In this document: positions 1 to 8,547 of the stretch, piece by piece
Layout of the letters: each line of letters opens with the position of its first letter
Numbering within the stretch: the stretch's first letter is position 1
From: a bacterium
GTDB taxonomy: Bacteria; Zhuqueibacterota; QNDG01; JABMRT01
Length of the DNA stretch: 40,026 nucleotides
Assembly (NCBI GenBank): GCA_016931355.1
Contig: JAFGEX010000306.1
Coordinates: 1-40,026, forward strand
Reading direction: 5' to 3'
Translations under genes and position numbers: made by a program
The notes under the pieces: generated by a model
Databases searched by the model: none
Seen by the model: only the letters and a program-made list of their open reading frames with translations
What the model was told of the DNA's origin: nothing

Positions 1-1
1 A

Positions 2-1447
2 AAACTGGTCAGCCTCTGGAACCTGATCATGAATCTGATACACAGCAGGCACCGGGGCGTGCCCGTCTCCTTCGCCAACACCATGATCGGCGATTTTATC
101 GACATGGATCTGTTCGATATGACTGCATACAACGCCTATATCTACAATCCGGTCACGCTCAGCCATTCGCACGGATACGCCGGTTTCCTGCGTTTTCTGA
201 AATCGCGGCGTTCGCCGGAAATGCCCATGGTCATCACAGAGTTCGGGCTCTCCGTTTCCCCGGGGAACACGGGCGGGCAGTATGGATACGGAGGCAACAC
301 GGAGGAAGAGCAGGCCGAAGGAGATCTCCTCATGTACCGCGGATTGATCGATGCCGGTGCCCAGGGGGGATGTATTTTCCAGTATCATGACGGCTGGTTC
401 AAGGCCGGGAACGAATGGAATCACGACTCGAGCCCTGAGGAATGGTTCGGGCTGATTGCGTTTTCGAACGCCTCGGACCATTACGGAACTCCCAGACCTG
501 CATGGAACGCATTCGCGGCATACAATAAAGCCGTCATTGTCAACCCGAAAAACGGAGGGATCTATTCCGATGCAGTCCCCGTGGAAATTTTCGCAGCGGA
601 CGGCGCAGCGTCATTCACCGTACAGCGGAACGGCATTCAGGTGTCCGCTTCATTGATTGAAGACGGCTATTATAAAGATGAAATGAATGGCGCGTCAGGT
701 CCGGATCCCGAGGATGCGGAACTGGTCTTCACCTTCCTGGATTCGGAAGGGCAGATCCTGAAGAACGAAACCATCACAGTCCTGCTTGCGGATGAAAATA
801 TGCAGCTTCCCCGCATCGACCTGGAAATCACACCGGCAGTCCTCGCTCCCGGACAGAATCATACTCTGAATATGGAGGTGCTCGTCAATCCGGTGTTTTC
901 CGTTGAACCGGCGAGACTGGATTACGTCATGCATCCGCATATCGGTTGGGATCCGGGCATCGCACGCTCGAAAACCCTGTCCTTCCAGAACAACAGTTGG
1001 TCCGGACAGGACAACTTTTTCATCCCATCGGATTGCCGCGTTGCCACATTCGGCGCGGGCATGACCATCCGGTACGGAAAATTTTCCAAAAGGATTTTTA
1101 ATCAGAGAATCCTGACAGCAGGAGACTGGGCCGGAAGCCTCGCTGCTGAAGAATCGTCGTCATCCATATCCGGCGCACCTGTCCCCGGAATGCAGGACCT
1201 GGCGATCTATCCGAACCCGTTTAATTCCACGACACGCGTCCGGTTCATGCTGGCCGTACCGGGAGAACCGGAACTGACCCTTTATGATGCGATCGGCAGA
1301 TGTCTGAAAACCATCCGGCCGGGAAGGCTGGCCGCCGGCTTCCATTCCGTCACTCTGGACGGCTCAGAACTGGCTACCGGCGTCTACGTCATCCGTATCC
1401 ATTTGGAAGGCCGGTCGGAAATCCGGAAGATGGTACTGATCCGGTAA
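2..1447 (+). CDS. Clan GH-A glycoside hydrolase, C-terminal part, with T9SS sorting domain (5' truncated by window edge)
   Basis: The reading frame is open to the left edge, so the true start lies outside the window; the first ATG at 29 is probably internal. The first ~165 residues look like the last strands of a TIM-barrel glycosidase. They contain a D-x-x-x-x-N-x-Y segment and then VITEFGLS, whose Glu (codon 239-241) fits the catalytic nucleophile at the end of strand 7 in GH5/GH2-like enzymes. Beta-rich linker domains follow. The last ~80 residues form a T9SS type A sorting domain: IYPNPFN near 1207-1227, a GxxxxTI strand, an 'ATGVYVIRI' strand and the terminal KMVLIR. The protein is therefore probably exported and surface-attached or released, acting on a polysaccharide. 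The substrate cannot be told because the N-terminal half is missing. The next gene on the same strand is a secreted esterase. Confident on glycosidase and T9SS; the GH family number is uncertain. Confidence 0.8.
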   Translation, partial: KLVSLWNLIMNLIHSRHRGVPVSFANTMIGDFIDMDLFDMTAYNAYIYNPVTLSHSHGYAGFLRFLKSRRSPEMPMVITEFGLSVSPGNTGGQYGYGGNTEEEQAEGDLLMYRGLIDAGAQGGCIFQYHDGWFKAGNEWNHDSSPEEWFGLIAFSNASDHYGTPRPAWNAFAAYNKAVIVNPKNGGIYSDAVPVEIFAADGAASFTVQRNGIQVSASLIEDGYYKDEMNGASGPDPEDAELVFTFLDSEGQILKNETITVLLADENMQLPRIDLEITPAVLAPGQNHTLNMEVLVNPVFSVEPARLDYVMHPHIGWDPGIARSKTLSFQNNSWSGQDNFFIPSDCRVATFGAGMTIRYGKFSKRIFNQRILTAGDWAGSLAAEESSSSISGAPVPGMQDLAIYPNPFNSTTRVRFMLAVPGEPELTLYDAIGRCLKTIRPGRLAAGFHSVTLDGSELATGVYVIRIHLEGRSEIRKMVLIR

Positions 1448-1480
1448 AGGCTTTATTGGGAAAATACGCCCGCCCCTTCC

Positions 1481-1583
1481 CCTGGATTCCCGCTGAAAGA
1501 TCGCGGGGATGACGTTTTTAAGGTATTGGAAGCAGCGTCCGGCAGATGGTGTCGTTTCCGAAATGTTTGATCGGGAATCCAGG
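1481..1583. repeat. Intergenic inverted repeat with perfect 12-bp arms
   Basis: The arms CCTGGATTCCCG (1481-1492) and CGGGAATCCAGG (1572-1583) are perfect reverse complements 79 bp apart. The left arm continues as CGC...CGCGGGGATGACG, which resembles the common 'GGATTCCCGC...GCGGGAATGACG' intergenic repeat of many bacteria. No ORF is supported inside. It looks like a small palindromic or MITE/REP-like element between the glycosidase and the esterase gene. Confidence 0.6.
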
Positions 1584-1611
1584 AGCGGGTTGATGTCCCG
1601 GCAGAGCGGGA

Positions 1612-1644
1612 TTCTTGGGTGCAATCCCGGTGTCATCCCAAGAA
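1612..1644 (+). promoter_or_regulatory. Stem-loop in the leader of the esterase gene
   Basis: TTCTTGGG (1612-1619) pairs with CCCAAGAA (1637-1644), leaving a 17-nt loop. It ends 24 nt before the AAGGAG ribosome binding site (1669-1674) of the esterase gene at 1681. It could be the tail of the preceding repeat, or a leader hairpin affecting expression or mRNA stability. The pairing is seen directly; a function is only inferred. Confidence 0.35.
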
Positions 1645-1680
1645 AGAACGTAATGAAAGTCCAAATAGAAGGAGCGACAA

Positions 1681-4600
1681 ATGTCCAAATGCCGTGCTTT
1701 TATGTTTTTCACAGCGATGTTCTGCCTTTTGATGTGGAATGCCGCCTCGTTTTCCCAGACCATCAATCTGCTGGACAACGCCGGTTTCGAGAAGGAATCC
1801 CTCGAAGGCTGGAGCGAAGCGGACTCCTGCAGATTTGAATGGTTCAGGACAGCGTCTCATCAGGGGAAACAGTCCCTCATCTTCCGTCCTTTGAAGGAAG
1901 GCGATGGAATACTGCTCGATGTTTCCGCAATGACTCGGCCCGGCCACACCTATCTTTTTGAGGCCTGGTTCCGCAACGCAGAGCTCGGCTGGGGCCAGGC
2001 GGACGTCCTGTTCCGATGCCTGCAGGGAGACAGGAAGCAGGAAATCCCGATCGGCCGCGTGGACTGCGACAAGAGCGACTGGAAGGAGCTGTCGGATTTT
2101 TTTACGGTTCCGCCGGATGCCGACCCGTCCTCAATGCAACTCGTCCTGAAAACAGCCTGGGGGACCAATGCATTCCTCGTGGATGATATCGTCCTCCGTC
2201 CCGCGCTGCAGATCCGTACCCGCCCTGCAGCGGGCAGGGATGCGCCTGACCTGCTGCCGGACCTGGGGCCTGAGGATGCGCTGCGGAAAAACCTGCGCGT
2301 CCGAATCGTCGTCTCGGACAGCCGCGGCCGCAGGGTCGAGGCTTCGGACCGCCCGCTCGATGCGCCGGTATCCCTATCCCTTGAGCCCGGATTCTACAAG
2401 GCTGCAGCAATACTGACCGACCTTGACGGCAGGAAATTCAATGCGGAGAAAACGTTCATCAGCGGCGCACCGGCCGCGCTGGAAGGATCCCTTTTCGAAA
2501 ACGCGCATGCCCTGATCTCCGACCGTTCATTCCTGGATTACAAGGGATGGATACAGTACCTGCGGTTTCTCGCATCCTGGTACAGGGAGCGGGAAGGCAG
2601 GGACTCCGACCGCTTCCTTCAGTCTGCGCTCAGGCTCGACCGGTGGACGCGGACGGTTCGCGAAAATCCGAAGGCCCTGGACTCCCTCTCCGGAGTCCAT
2701 GAGTGGGCCTATTCCTCACGCGCAGACGATACGGGCCAGCCTTTTAAAATCGCCATCCCGACGCGATATGATCGGAGGAAATCCTATCCCCTTGTTGTGG
2801 TCATGCACGGATACGGGGGAAATCACATGGGATATTCAGGCGGCGTAATCAGCAACCCGGATTACTTCGAACTGCATGTCTTGGGCCGCGCCAGGGGCGG
2901 AGGATACAGCAGCCTTTCCGAAGCCGACGTGCTCGACGCGGTCGATTATGTCTGCGGCCATTGGAGCATAGACACGAGGAAAATTCACCTGACCGGCGGC
3001 AGCATGGGAGGCGGGGGCACGTTCAAGCTCTCTTCCCGCTACCCGGACCGCTGGGCGTCCGGCAGACCTGTGTGCGGATACGGCTCGGATCAGCCGGTGT
3101 TGAATGCGCTGCACGTGCCCCTTTATTCCACGCACAGCCAGGACGACCCGACTGTACCCGTACTCGCATCCCGGGCTCCTCTCCGGAGGCTGCTGGAAGC
3201 AGGCGGCCGCGTGGTGCTCGACGAAACGAACGGATTACAGCATGCGGCGTGGAATTACGCGGACGGAAACAGACGCGGCCAGGAATGGTTCATCAGCCAG
3301 GTCAGGCCTGATTTCAGAAATGTCCGGCGTATCGATTACACGGCTGTTGACAGAAAGGCCAGCCGGGCCTACTGGCTTGAAATCGCGGAATGGGGGTCTC
3401 AGCCGGGCTCCGCACGGTTCAGGGCTGAACTCGGGGATGGGAACGAATTGTATCTGGTTCTGGAAAACATACAGACATTGAAAATCAACCTGCCGGCCTC
3501 CCCGATCGACGCAGGGAAAACCCTGCGCGTATGCGTGAACGGCGGGCTTCTGATCGACACTCCGGCTCCGCTTCCGGAAAACCTGTTCGTAAACTGGGAA
3601 AAAGGAATCTGGTCCGTCAAGAACGAAATGACGCATCCGGCTGAATTCGCCCTGCGCACCCCCGGAGGCGTGTTCAACCTGTACGCAGGCGAGCCGCTGC
3701 TCATCGTGTACGGCACGTCCGGAAGCGATTCCTCGAACAGGGCCATGGCAAGAGCCGCAGCAGCAGCAAGCAAGAGCATGAACCCCATGTGGGCCGGGGA
3801 TCAGGGGGACATCAAGGACGGCGTGCCGAGCCATCACATCCTGTACGGGCGGTTGCGGACAAAGCCCGACACCTCCGTCACGGACGTGGATCTGGCGGAA
3901 TGCAATCTGGTCCTCATCGGCAGGGCTTCAGAGAACCGGCTGGTGGAAAAAATGGCGGACCGGCTGCCTGTCCGGTTCGCTGAGGAAATCATCTGCTCGG
4001 ACGGCATGCGCATCCCGCGGGCCAATGCCATGGCCGGGCTGTATCATTACAATCCCCTGTCTCCAGGCAGGCTCATCTACTGGGTGGCTGCGGACCAGCC
4101 CGCTTTTTACAGGCCCAATCCATTCCTCCTGCAGTTCCAGGGGGAACAACCCAACGTCCTTGACCTGTTCATCGTGCAGGATGATCCGCCCAAAATCATG
4201 AGGGCCCGGAGCTTCGACAGCAGGTGGAAATGGAACACGGCCTGCGAAGAGTCCGCTGTGATCGGGGCAAAGGATGCGGCATATGGATCCATGATGGCCC
4301 GAATCGCGGAATCCATGCGCAGGGCGCTGGGTTCTGATTTTGCGATGATGCTGCAGGGAGCGCCGCTTCAGTTGGAACTGGCGGCCGCAGGATTGACCCG
4401 CTGGTCCGATATCGCGTCTCTGGACATGAATACGAAACTGGCTGTACTGGAATTGAAGGGAACGGATCTGGATCTTCTCAGGAAGGAGACTCTGAAGGAA
4501 GGATCCTGGGCCCATTTGATGCCCGGCGCAAAGGACATCGCCTTCGACCCGGAGAAAAATTATCGCCTTGTCATGAATGCCTCGTTCAGAGAGATGCAGC

Positions 4601-4689
4601 AGGTCATCCGCATCCTGAACCGCGCTCCGGAGCGTTTTGAGATGACGGACATCACGCTGTATGAGGCTATGAAGTGGTGTTTATTTTGA
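1681..4689 (+). CDS. Secreted multidomain esterase/peptidase-like alpha/beta hydrolase with N-terminal CBM-like and C-terminal 5'-nucleotidase-C-like domains
   Basis: AAGGAG six bases before ATG 1681 fixes the start. Residues 1-25 are a signal peptide. About 27-160 is a jelly-roll CBM4/9-like domain (NLLDNAGFE ... GWSE). About 330-560 is an alpha/beta hydrolase of the polyhydroxybutyrate-depolymerase/acetyl-xylan-esterase type: VVVMHGYGG oxyanion strand, nucleophile S441 in GGSMGGGG, D489 in DDPTVP, and H521 in LQHAAW complete a triad. The stretch at ~880-1000 (MMLQGAP, VLELKGTDLDLL, YRLVMNASF) resembles the C-terminal domain of secreted 5'-nucleotidases, although no metallophosphatase domain is present. 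No T9SS tail is seen, so it is probably periplasmic or secreted another way. Beside the upstream glycosidase it may deacylate plant polysaccharides. The esterase call is good; the substrate is unknown and the last domain is tentative. Confidence 0.8.
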   Translation: MSKCRAFMFFTAMFCLLMWNAASFSQTINLLDNAGFEKESLEGWSEADSCRFEWFRTASHQGKQSLIFRPLKEGDGILLDVSAMTRPGHTYLFEAWFRNAELGWGQADVLFRCLQGDRKQEIPIGRVDCDKSDWKELSDFFTVPPDADPSSMQLVLKTAWGTNAFLVDDIVLRPALQIRTRPAAGRDAPDLLPDLGPEDALRKNLRVRIVVSDSRGRRVEASDRPLDAPVSLSLEPGFYKAAAILTDLDGRKFNAEKTFISGAPAALEGSLFENAHALISDRSFLDYKGWIQYLRFLASWYREREGRDSDRFLQSALRLDRWTRTVRENPKALDSLSGVHEWAYSSRADDTGQPFKIAIPTRYDRRKSYPLVVVMHGYGGNHMGYSGGVISNPDYFELHVLGRARGGGYSSLSEADVLDAVDYVCGHWSIDTRKIHLTGGSMGGGGTFKLSSRYPDRWASGRPVCGYGSDQPVLNALHVPLYSTHSQDDPTVPVLASRAPLRRLLEAGGRVVLDETNGLQHAAWNYADGNRRGQEWFISQVRPDFRNVRRIDYTAVDRKASRAYWLEIAEWGSQPGSARFRAELGDGNELYLVLENIQTLKINLPASPIDAGKTLRVCVNGGLLIDTPAPLPENLFVNWEKGIWSVKNEMTHPAEFALRTPGGVFNLYAGEPLLIVYGTSGSDSSNRAMARAAAAASKSMNPMWAGDQGDIKDGVPSHHILYGRLRTKPDTSVTDVDLAECNLVLIGRASENRLVEKMADRLPVRFAEEIICSDGMRIPRANAMAGLYHYNPLSPGRLIYWVAADQPAFYRPNPFLLQFQGEQPNVLDLFIVQDDPPKIMRARSFDSRWKWNTACEESAVIGAKDAAYGSMMARIAESMRRALGSDFAMMLQGAPLQLELAAAGLTRWSDIASLDMNTKLAVLELKGTDLDLLRKETLKEGSWAHLMPGAKDIAFDPEKNYRLVMNASFREMQQVIRILNRAPERFEMTDITLYEAMKWCLF

Positions 4690-4696
4690 TTTGTAG

Positions 4697-4718
4697 GGGC
4701 GGACCCCCGTGTCCGCCC
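4697..4718. terminator. GC-rich hairpin after the esterase gene, terminator- or REP-like
   Basis: GGGCGGAC (4697-4704) and GTCCGCCC (4711-4718) form a perfect 8-bp stem with loop CCCCGT, starting 7 bp after the TGA at 4687-4689. ATTTGG follows rather than a T-run, so it may be a REP-type palindrome that stabilises the 3' end rather than a classical intrinsic terminator. Very similar GTAGGGGCGGAC...GTCCGCCC palindromes are dispersed in many environmental bacterial genomes. Confidence 0.5.
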
Positions 4719-4889
4719 ATTTGGGGGGCGGTGTCGTTCCCGAAATATTCGAATCGCTACGGAGCTGTGCCCTCCGGGCCGGGCGAAATCCGCTCAAGTC
4801 TGACTGTATCGTGCAAACACAGGGCTGTGAAGAATTTTGCTGCCTATGCAGCTCCCGGAAGCAAGCCACAGGATATGCGCTCACGGACA

Positions 4890-5036
4890 GATTGAAGCTC
4901 CCCGGCTGCGAGCTGCCGGTGAATCTTCGATCTAGAGAGAAAATTTTGTTTGTATTCGCTCGCTTACCCCGGGTCAAGGCCCGGGGCATTCCCCTCAGTA
5001 AGCCTCGGGGAGAATGCGCCCGCTGTCAGATTCAAT
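4890..5036 (+). repeat. Dispersed intergenic repeat, copy A (longest)
   Basis: It begins GATTGAAGCTCCCCGG and ends GCGCCCGCTGTCAGATTCAA, so the ends form a short imperfect terminal inverted repeat (TTGAAGCT / AGATTCAA). Shared internal blocks are AGCTGCCGG-GAATCTTCGATC, TTCGCTCGCT-ACCC and GTAAGCCT. Inside lies a perfect hairpin CCCCGGG (4967-4973) / CCCGGGG (4980-4986). The same blocks recur at 32779-32893, 36656-36775 and, shortened, at 34825-34900 and 22188-22232. Just to the left, 4874-4895 is a further degenerate end. Confidence 0.75.
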
Positions 5037-5150
5037 ACGGCATTTCACGAAAAACCGGCTTCATGCGCTTGCAGACCGCGGGATTGAATGGTAAAACAAC
5101 ATACTGAACAACAACGGTGGCCCCGCTTCGACAACGGCTTGACCGGTTCT

Positions 5151-5999
5151 CTACACTTCGATGCGGCTGCCTGTCGGAAAAAGTTCCAGTTGATCTCCCA
5201 TGACACGCTTCAAAATCCGATAAGCCTTCATACCCGTACAATGTCCCGTGTATAACTTGTCGATGGGATATTTCAACATTTCCTTCCCAAGTTCTTCCAC
5301 TTCTTTCCTGCTGCCGGCCATTGTGTTCAAAATCGGCAGGCCGATCATATGAAATCCGCCAAAAACAGCCTTGATCCGAACTTTCGGAAATTGCTTCACG
5401 ACCGTTTCGATCATGTTCCGTATGCCGCTGTGAGAACAACCCGTGAATACGACCAATCCCTTTTCCTCCCTGATCACCATGATCAATTCATGATCAAAAT
5501 CGTCCAATCGGCGTATGTTGCCTTTCTGTGCAAAAAGGTGCCGATTGCCTTTGGGAAGAGGATATGGTTTTTCTATCTGGGTGAGGATGAACACTCCAGG
5601 CGATATCTCTGTAAATGGGTCAATCAAATCAAACCGGTCCGCATGATTTTCGAACAAACTCCTGTCCAATCCAATATCTTTCCTGAGGATGCCCATTGCC
5701 CTGAAGGTGTACTGCCTCTGATCACATCGCCGCAGGTATATCCTGGCCCTTTGATTCACTTCCAGGAACCTGACCAGTCCGCCGCCATGATCAAAATGAT
5801 GATGGGAAATGACCACCCTATCCACTTGCCGGATATCGACTCCCAATTTCACTGCATTATCCTCGAACGCGCCTGTTGCGCCGATATCAAACAGAATTTG
5901 TTGGTTGCCGCGATAAACATGAAGGGATAATCCATGTTCAGCTTTCAAGTCTTTTCTGTCTTTTAAGCGGGTGTTCTCAATCAAAGACGTTATTCTCAT
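5151..5999 (-). CDS. MBL-fold metallohydrolase (COG1237-like)
   Basis: The 282-residue protein is read from the ATG at 5999, which follows a GGGGGAGGG ribosome binding site; an upstream in-frame start at 6038 lacks one. The N-terminal half has the metallo-beta-lactamase fold signature: LLFDIGATG-like strand and ISHHHFDHGGG, the H-x-H-x-D-H metal motif with an extra GGG typical of the COG1237 group named after 7,8-dihydropterin-6-methyl-4-(ribofuranosyl)aminobenzene-phosphate synthase. Later metal/active-site strands are FTGCSHSGIRNMIE and LYTGHCTG. There is no signal peptide, so it is cytoplasmic. It starts 59 bp after the TIGR03545-like gene and may be the last gene of that operon. The fold and metal binding are secure; the substrate is not, since many bacterial members of this family have no assigned reaction. 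Confidence 0.85.
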   Translation of the reverse strand: MRITSLIENTRLKDRKDLKAEHGLSLHVYRGNQQILFDIGATGAFEDNAVKLGVDIRQVDRVVISHHHFDHGGGLVRFLEVNQRARIYLRRCDQRQYTFRAMGILRKDIGLDRSLFENHADRFDLIDPFTEISPGVFILTQIEKPYPLPKGNRHLFAQKGNIRRLDDFDHELIMVIREEKGLVVFTGCSHSGIRNMIETVVKQFPKVRIKAVFGGFHMIGLPILNTMAGSRKEVEELGKEMLKYPIDKLYTGHCTGMKAYRILKRVMGDQLELFPTGSRIEV

Positions 6000-6058
6000 C
6001 TTTCCCTCCCCCTGGTCGCAGTCAGCCGGGTTGAACATGAGGACGCCGGGGTCAACCC

Positions 6059-7945
6059 CTATTTCAACATACCGTCCAGTAAATTCTTCGCGCCTTTTTT
6101 CAGTTTGTCCTCCTCCTGCTTCTTCCTGGCCTCGATGTCCGCCTTGATCTTCTCGATCTTGGCGTCAACGGCCATGCGCAACTCGTCCGCCTTCTTTTCA
6201 TATTCCTGGATTTTTCCTTCAATCAGGCCGCGCTTCTCGCCATACAGGCCGTTCAATTCGGTTCTCTTTCCAGAGACCATGCCGTCCAGCCTGCCCCTGA
6301 TCTTTCCCTCCGCCTCTGCCAGGGCCTGTGATCCCATGGCCTTCAGCTCAGCCGAAATCCGTTCATCCAGGTTCGAATCCATACGGAAATCGGACTTTCC
6401 GCCTTCCTCGATCAGACGCGTGTCCAGCGTGATGAGATCCATTCTGCGCATCACGTCCCGGGTGATGTCCACGAACTTGTTTGCTGAAGCCTGCTCCGGA
6501 AAATCGAAATCCAAACCCCTGGCGGCAACCGCAAGGCGCACAGCCGTCCTGCCGCCTGTGAAATCCGCGTTGACGTTCACGTCCGCCAGGCCTTTTTTGA
6601 TCGTCTTCGGGAGATAATCCGATTCAGCCAGACCGAAATTGTTCAGGCTGACCCGGTCCATTTTAAAATGGAATTGATCCGATTCGATGTCCTTTGTATG
6701 ATCCAGATTCCCGGTCAGGCTCAGAGACCGGCCGTCGCCCTTTTTCCCGTTCAGCGACAGCTTTGTCGGCCTGCCGATCACCCAGGGCTGCGATGTGATG
6801 TCTGAGGCTTCGCCTGTCAGCATGAGGCCCTGCGCTTCATCCGTCTCTCCGGTCTGCCCGGAAACGTTAACTTTCCTGATGAGAAATTTGGGCCACGCAT
6901 GGCGGCTCGGGAACAGGATGTCCTGTCCCTTCATCCGCTGCGGCTTTTCTTTTTCGGGAATTCCGCTCTTCTTTGGCATGTAGCTCCGCACAGCTTGAAC
7001 GATACCCAAAATCCTGTCGATTTCATGCACCATGCTTTTCCCGAACAGCATCATGCCGATGTTTCTCACGCTCAGGTCCGGCAGTTTTGCCAGGGCCATG
7101 ACGGAATGGAAATCCTCCTTGTACCAGTCATCCAGGGATGCGGCGTATCCTTTCAACTGGTCGAAATCCGTTTTGATACGGTCCCTGCGCGTCCTGATCG
7201 TGTCCTGAATGGCCTTCAACGTTTTCTGGCCGGCCTGCACCTTGTCGAGGGCGGACATCAGTTCAGGTACTGTTTTCAGTTTTCCAGGATCAATGGAATT
7301 GAAATCATTCCGTATCTTCTCGAGATCATTGTCCGGCCTGAACCCCTTGTAGAAATTTTCCCAATCCGCGGACACGGCCATGACCCTGTGCTTCGACGAA
7401 TCCAGTCGCGCGGGCATTTTCAGATCCGCGACGGCGATCAGGGAATCCAGGTTCAGTTTTCGTTTTATGGAGGAGGGATCGAACTGCAGTACAGGGAGCT
7501 TCGCCACGCGTTCGGCCATCTGCGCCTTGAGCTTGTCGAAGGGGCCGGGCCTGGAATCCGCCTTCGGTTTTTCCGGCTTCCTGGGCAGGGCGCCGTCCGT
7601 TTTCCGCTGCGTGCCCGTGCGCAGATTGGAAAGCGTCATCTCCTCGATGACCGTCCTTTTTCTCAGCATGGCGGCGGTGTTCATGCGGAACGCCGTGCGG
7701 TCCGTCTCGATGATGTTCTGCATCGTGCTGCGCGGATCAGCAACCTGCAGCCTGTCCCATTTCAGGGTCATCTTGAACAAATTGAAATGAAATCCATCCA
7801 TCTCCACCCTGGCTCCTGTCACGGCCTCCATTGTTTTTTCGATGCCGGTTTCCATCCATTTGTCCATGAAAAACAGGGAAACCACAACGACCAGGGCGAT
7901 GATGACGAGCAGGGGAATGAGTCCCTTCCACCGGATCCATCTCAT
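6059..7945 (-). CDS. TIGR03545-like membrane-anchored AsmA-style protein
   Basis: 628 residues. One N-terminal membrane anchor (~10-28: LIPLLVIIALVVVVSLFF) is followed by an AsmA-like start (MEAVTGARVEMDGFHFNLFKMTLKWDRL, given here in part), where sequences of the type 'G-a-x-v-x-i-x-x-l-x-l-x-l-x-x-x-x-l' open the periplasmic groove of bridge-like lipid-transfer proteins. A helical middle (~130-330) with charged heptads, a beta-rich block (~350-480) and a long C-terminal coiled coil (~560-628, rich in K/E) follow. The order, size and partner gene match the uncharacterised TIGR03545 family, which travels with TIGR03546. ATG follows GGAGGGAT, and only 4 bp separate it from the stop of the partner gene. 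It is probably an inner-membrane protein facing the periplasm with a role in envelope maintenance; that role is inference. Confidence 0.75.
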   Translation of the reverse strand: MRWIRWKGLIPLLVIIALVVVVSLFFMDKWMETGIEKTMEAVTGARVEMDGFHFNLFKMTLKWDRLQVADPRSTMQNIIETDRTAFRMNTAAMLRKRTVIEEMTLSNLRTGTQRKTDGALPRKPEKPKADSRPGPFDKLKAQMAERVAKLPVLQFDPSSIKRKLNLDSLIAVADLKMPARLDSSKHRVMAVSADWENFYKGFRPDNDLEKIRNDFNSIDPGKLKTVPELMSALDKVQAGQKTLKAIQDTIRTRRDRIKTDFDQLKGYAASLDDWYKEDFHSVMALAKLPDLSVRNIGMMLFGKSMVHEIDRILGIVQAVRSYMPKKSGIPEKEKPQRMKGQDILFPSRHAWPKFLIRKVNVSGQTGETDEAQGLMLTGEASDITSQPWVIGRPTKLSLNGKKGDGRSLSLTGNLDHTKDIESDQFHFKMDRVSLNNFGLAESDYLPKTIKKGLADVNVNADFTGGRTAVRLAVAARGLDFDFPEQASANKFVDITRDVMRRMDLITLDTRLIEEGGKSDFRMDSNLDERISAELKAMGSQALAEAEGKIRGRLDGMVSGKRTELNGLYGEKRGLIEGKIQEYEKKADELRMAVDAKIEKIKADIEARKKQEEDKLKKGAKNLLDGMLK

Positions 7946-7949
7946 GGCT

Positions 7950-8474
7950 CTATCCCTCCAATCCTTTGACTTTCATGTAGAGATCATAGAATTTGCTCGC
8001 CTTGACCGCCTTGACGATTTTCCATTTCTCGATCTTGTCATCCCAGGAATTCCTGTACTTCAGCACGAGTGCTCGAAAAAGGAAAAAGACGGGCAACAGC
8101 AGGACCAGGGACACCAGGAAGCTTCCCATCACCACCGTGTTGTTGAACCGGGTCAGCGGTGCGACTGGGGCGTTGTAAAGGGATGTCCACAAAGGCTGCA
8201 GGGCGGGGATCTGCGCGAGCGCCCAGTATCCGACGGCATGGAACATGGGATCCAGAAGCCAGGCGAAAAGGCTGAACACAGCCAGGGCCAGCAGGGCGGC
8301 GCCGAAATTGACATTGAGGACCAGCAGGAGAAACAGCACGGCTGCATTGTGCAGGCAGAAAAGCGGCGTCAGGCCCGGTATGGATCCGAGCGCGAATCCC
8401 CAGGCGATCTGCGAGGGGGAATCGCCGGATTTGAGAATCTTGATCAGTTTGGAAAAAAGTTTTATGAAAATCAT
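7950..8474 (-). CDS. TIGR03546-like (DUF2062-related) integral membrane protein
   Basis: 174 residues from the ATG at 8474, which has GGAGGAGG eight bases upstream; the earlier ATG at 8492 has no such site. After a short amphipathic helix (KLFSKLIKILKSGDSP) the protein reads 'QIAWGFALGSIPGLTPL', the glycine/proline-rich entry typical of DUF2062/TIGR03546. Membrane segments are at about 45-65, 70-95 and 125-150, and the C-terminus is charged. It is 4 bp from the TIGR03545-like gene, the pairing that defines the two families. The function is unknown; the fused spacing argues that the two proteins form one membrane unit. Confidence 0.8.
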   Translation of the reverse strand: MIFIKLFSKLIKILKSGDSPSQIAWGFALGSIPGLTPLFCLHNAAVLFLLLVLNVNFGAALLALAVFSLFAWLLDPMFHAVGYWALAQIPALQPLWTSLYNAPVAPLTRFNNTVVMGSFLVSLVLLLPVFFLFRALVLKYRNSWDDKIEKWKIVKAVKASKFYDLYMKVKGLEG

Positions 8475-8547
8475 GGCGCTGCCCTCCTCCATGCTTGATA
8501 GGGGCTCTGCATTGCGGCGAGCGGGACGGTTGCTGCCGAAAAAGTCT

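Larger units (their letters stand above)
4690..5150. other. 461-bp non-coding region between convergent genes, built from repeats
   Basis: This stretch separates the ends of the esterase gene (+) and the MBL-fold gene (-). It starts with a GC-rich hairpin (4697-4718), has the segment GGTGTCGTTCCCGAAAT near 4730 that also occurs as GGTGTCGTTTCCGAAAT near 1550, and ends with a full copy of the dispersed repeat (4890-5036). Open frames crossing it are made of repeat sequence and have no protein-like composition, so I call no gene. Confidence 0.7.

Noticed and set aside
4709-5107. 132-codon open frame (+) in the gap after the esterase gene
   Set aside because: It is composed of repeat sequence, has no ribosome binding site and resembles no protein.
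6899-7969. 356-codon open frame (+) opposite the TIGR03545-like gene
   Set aside because: An antisense shadow caused by GC-rich codon use; His- and Arg-rich with no domains.
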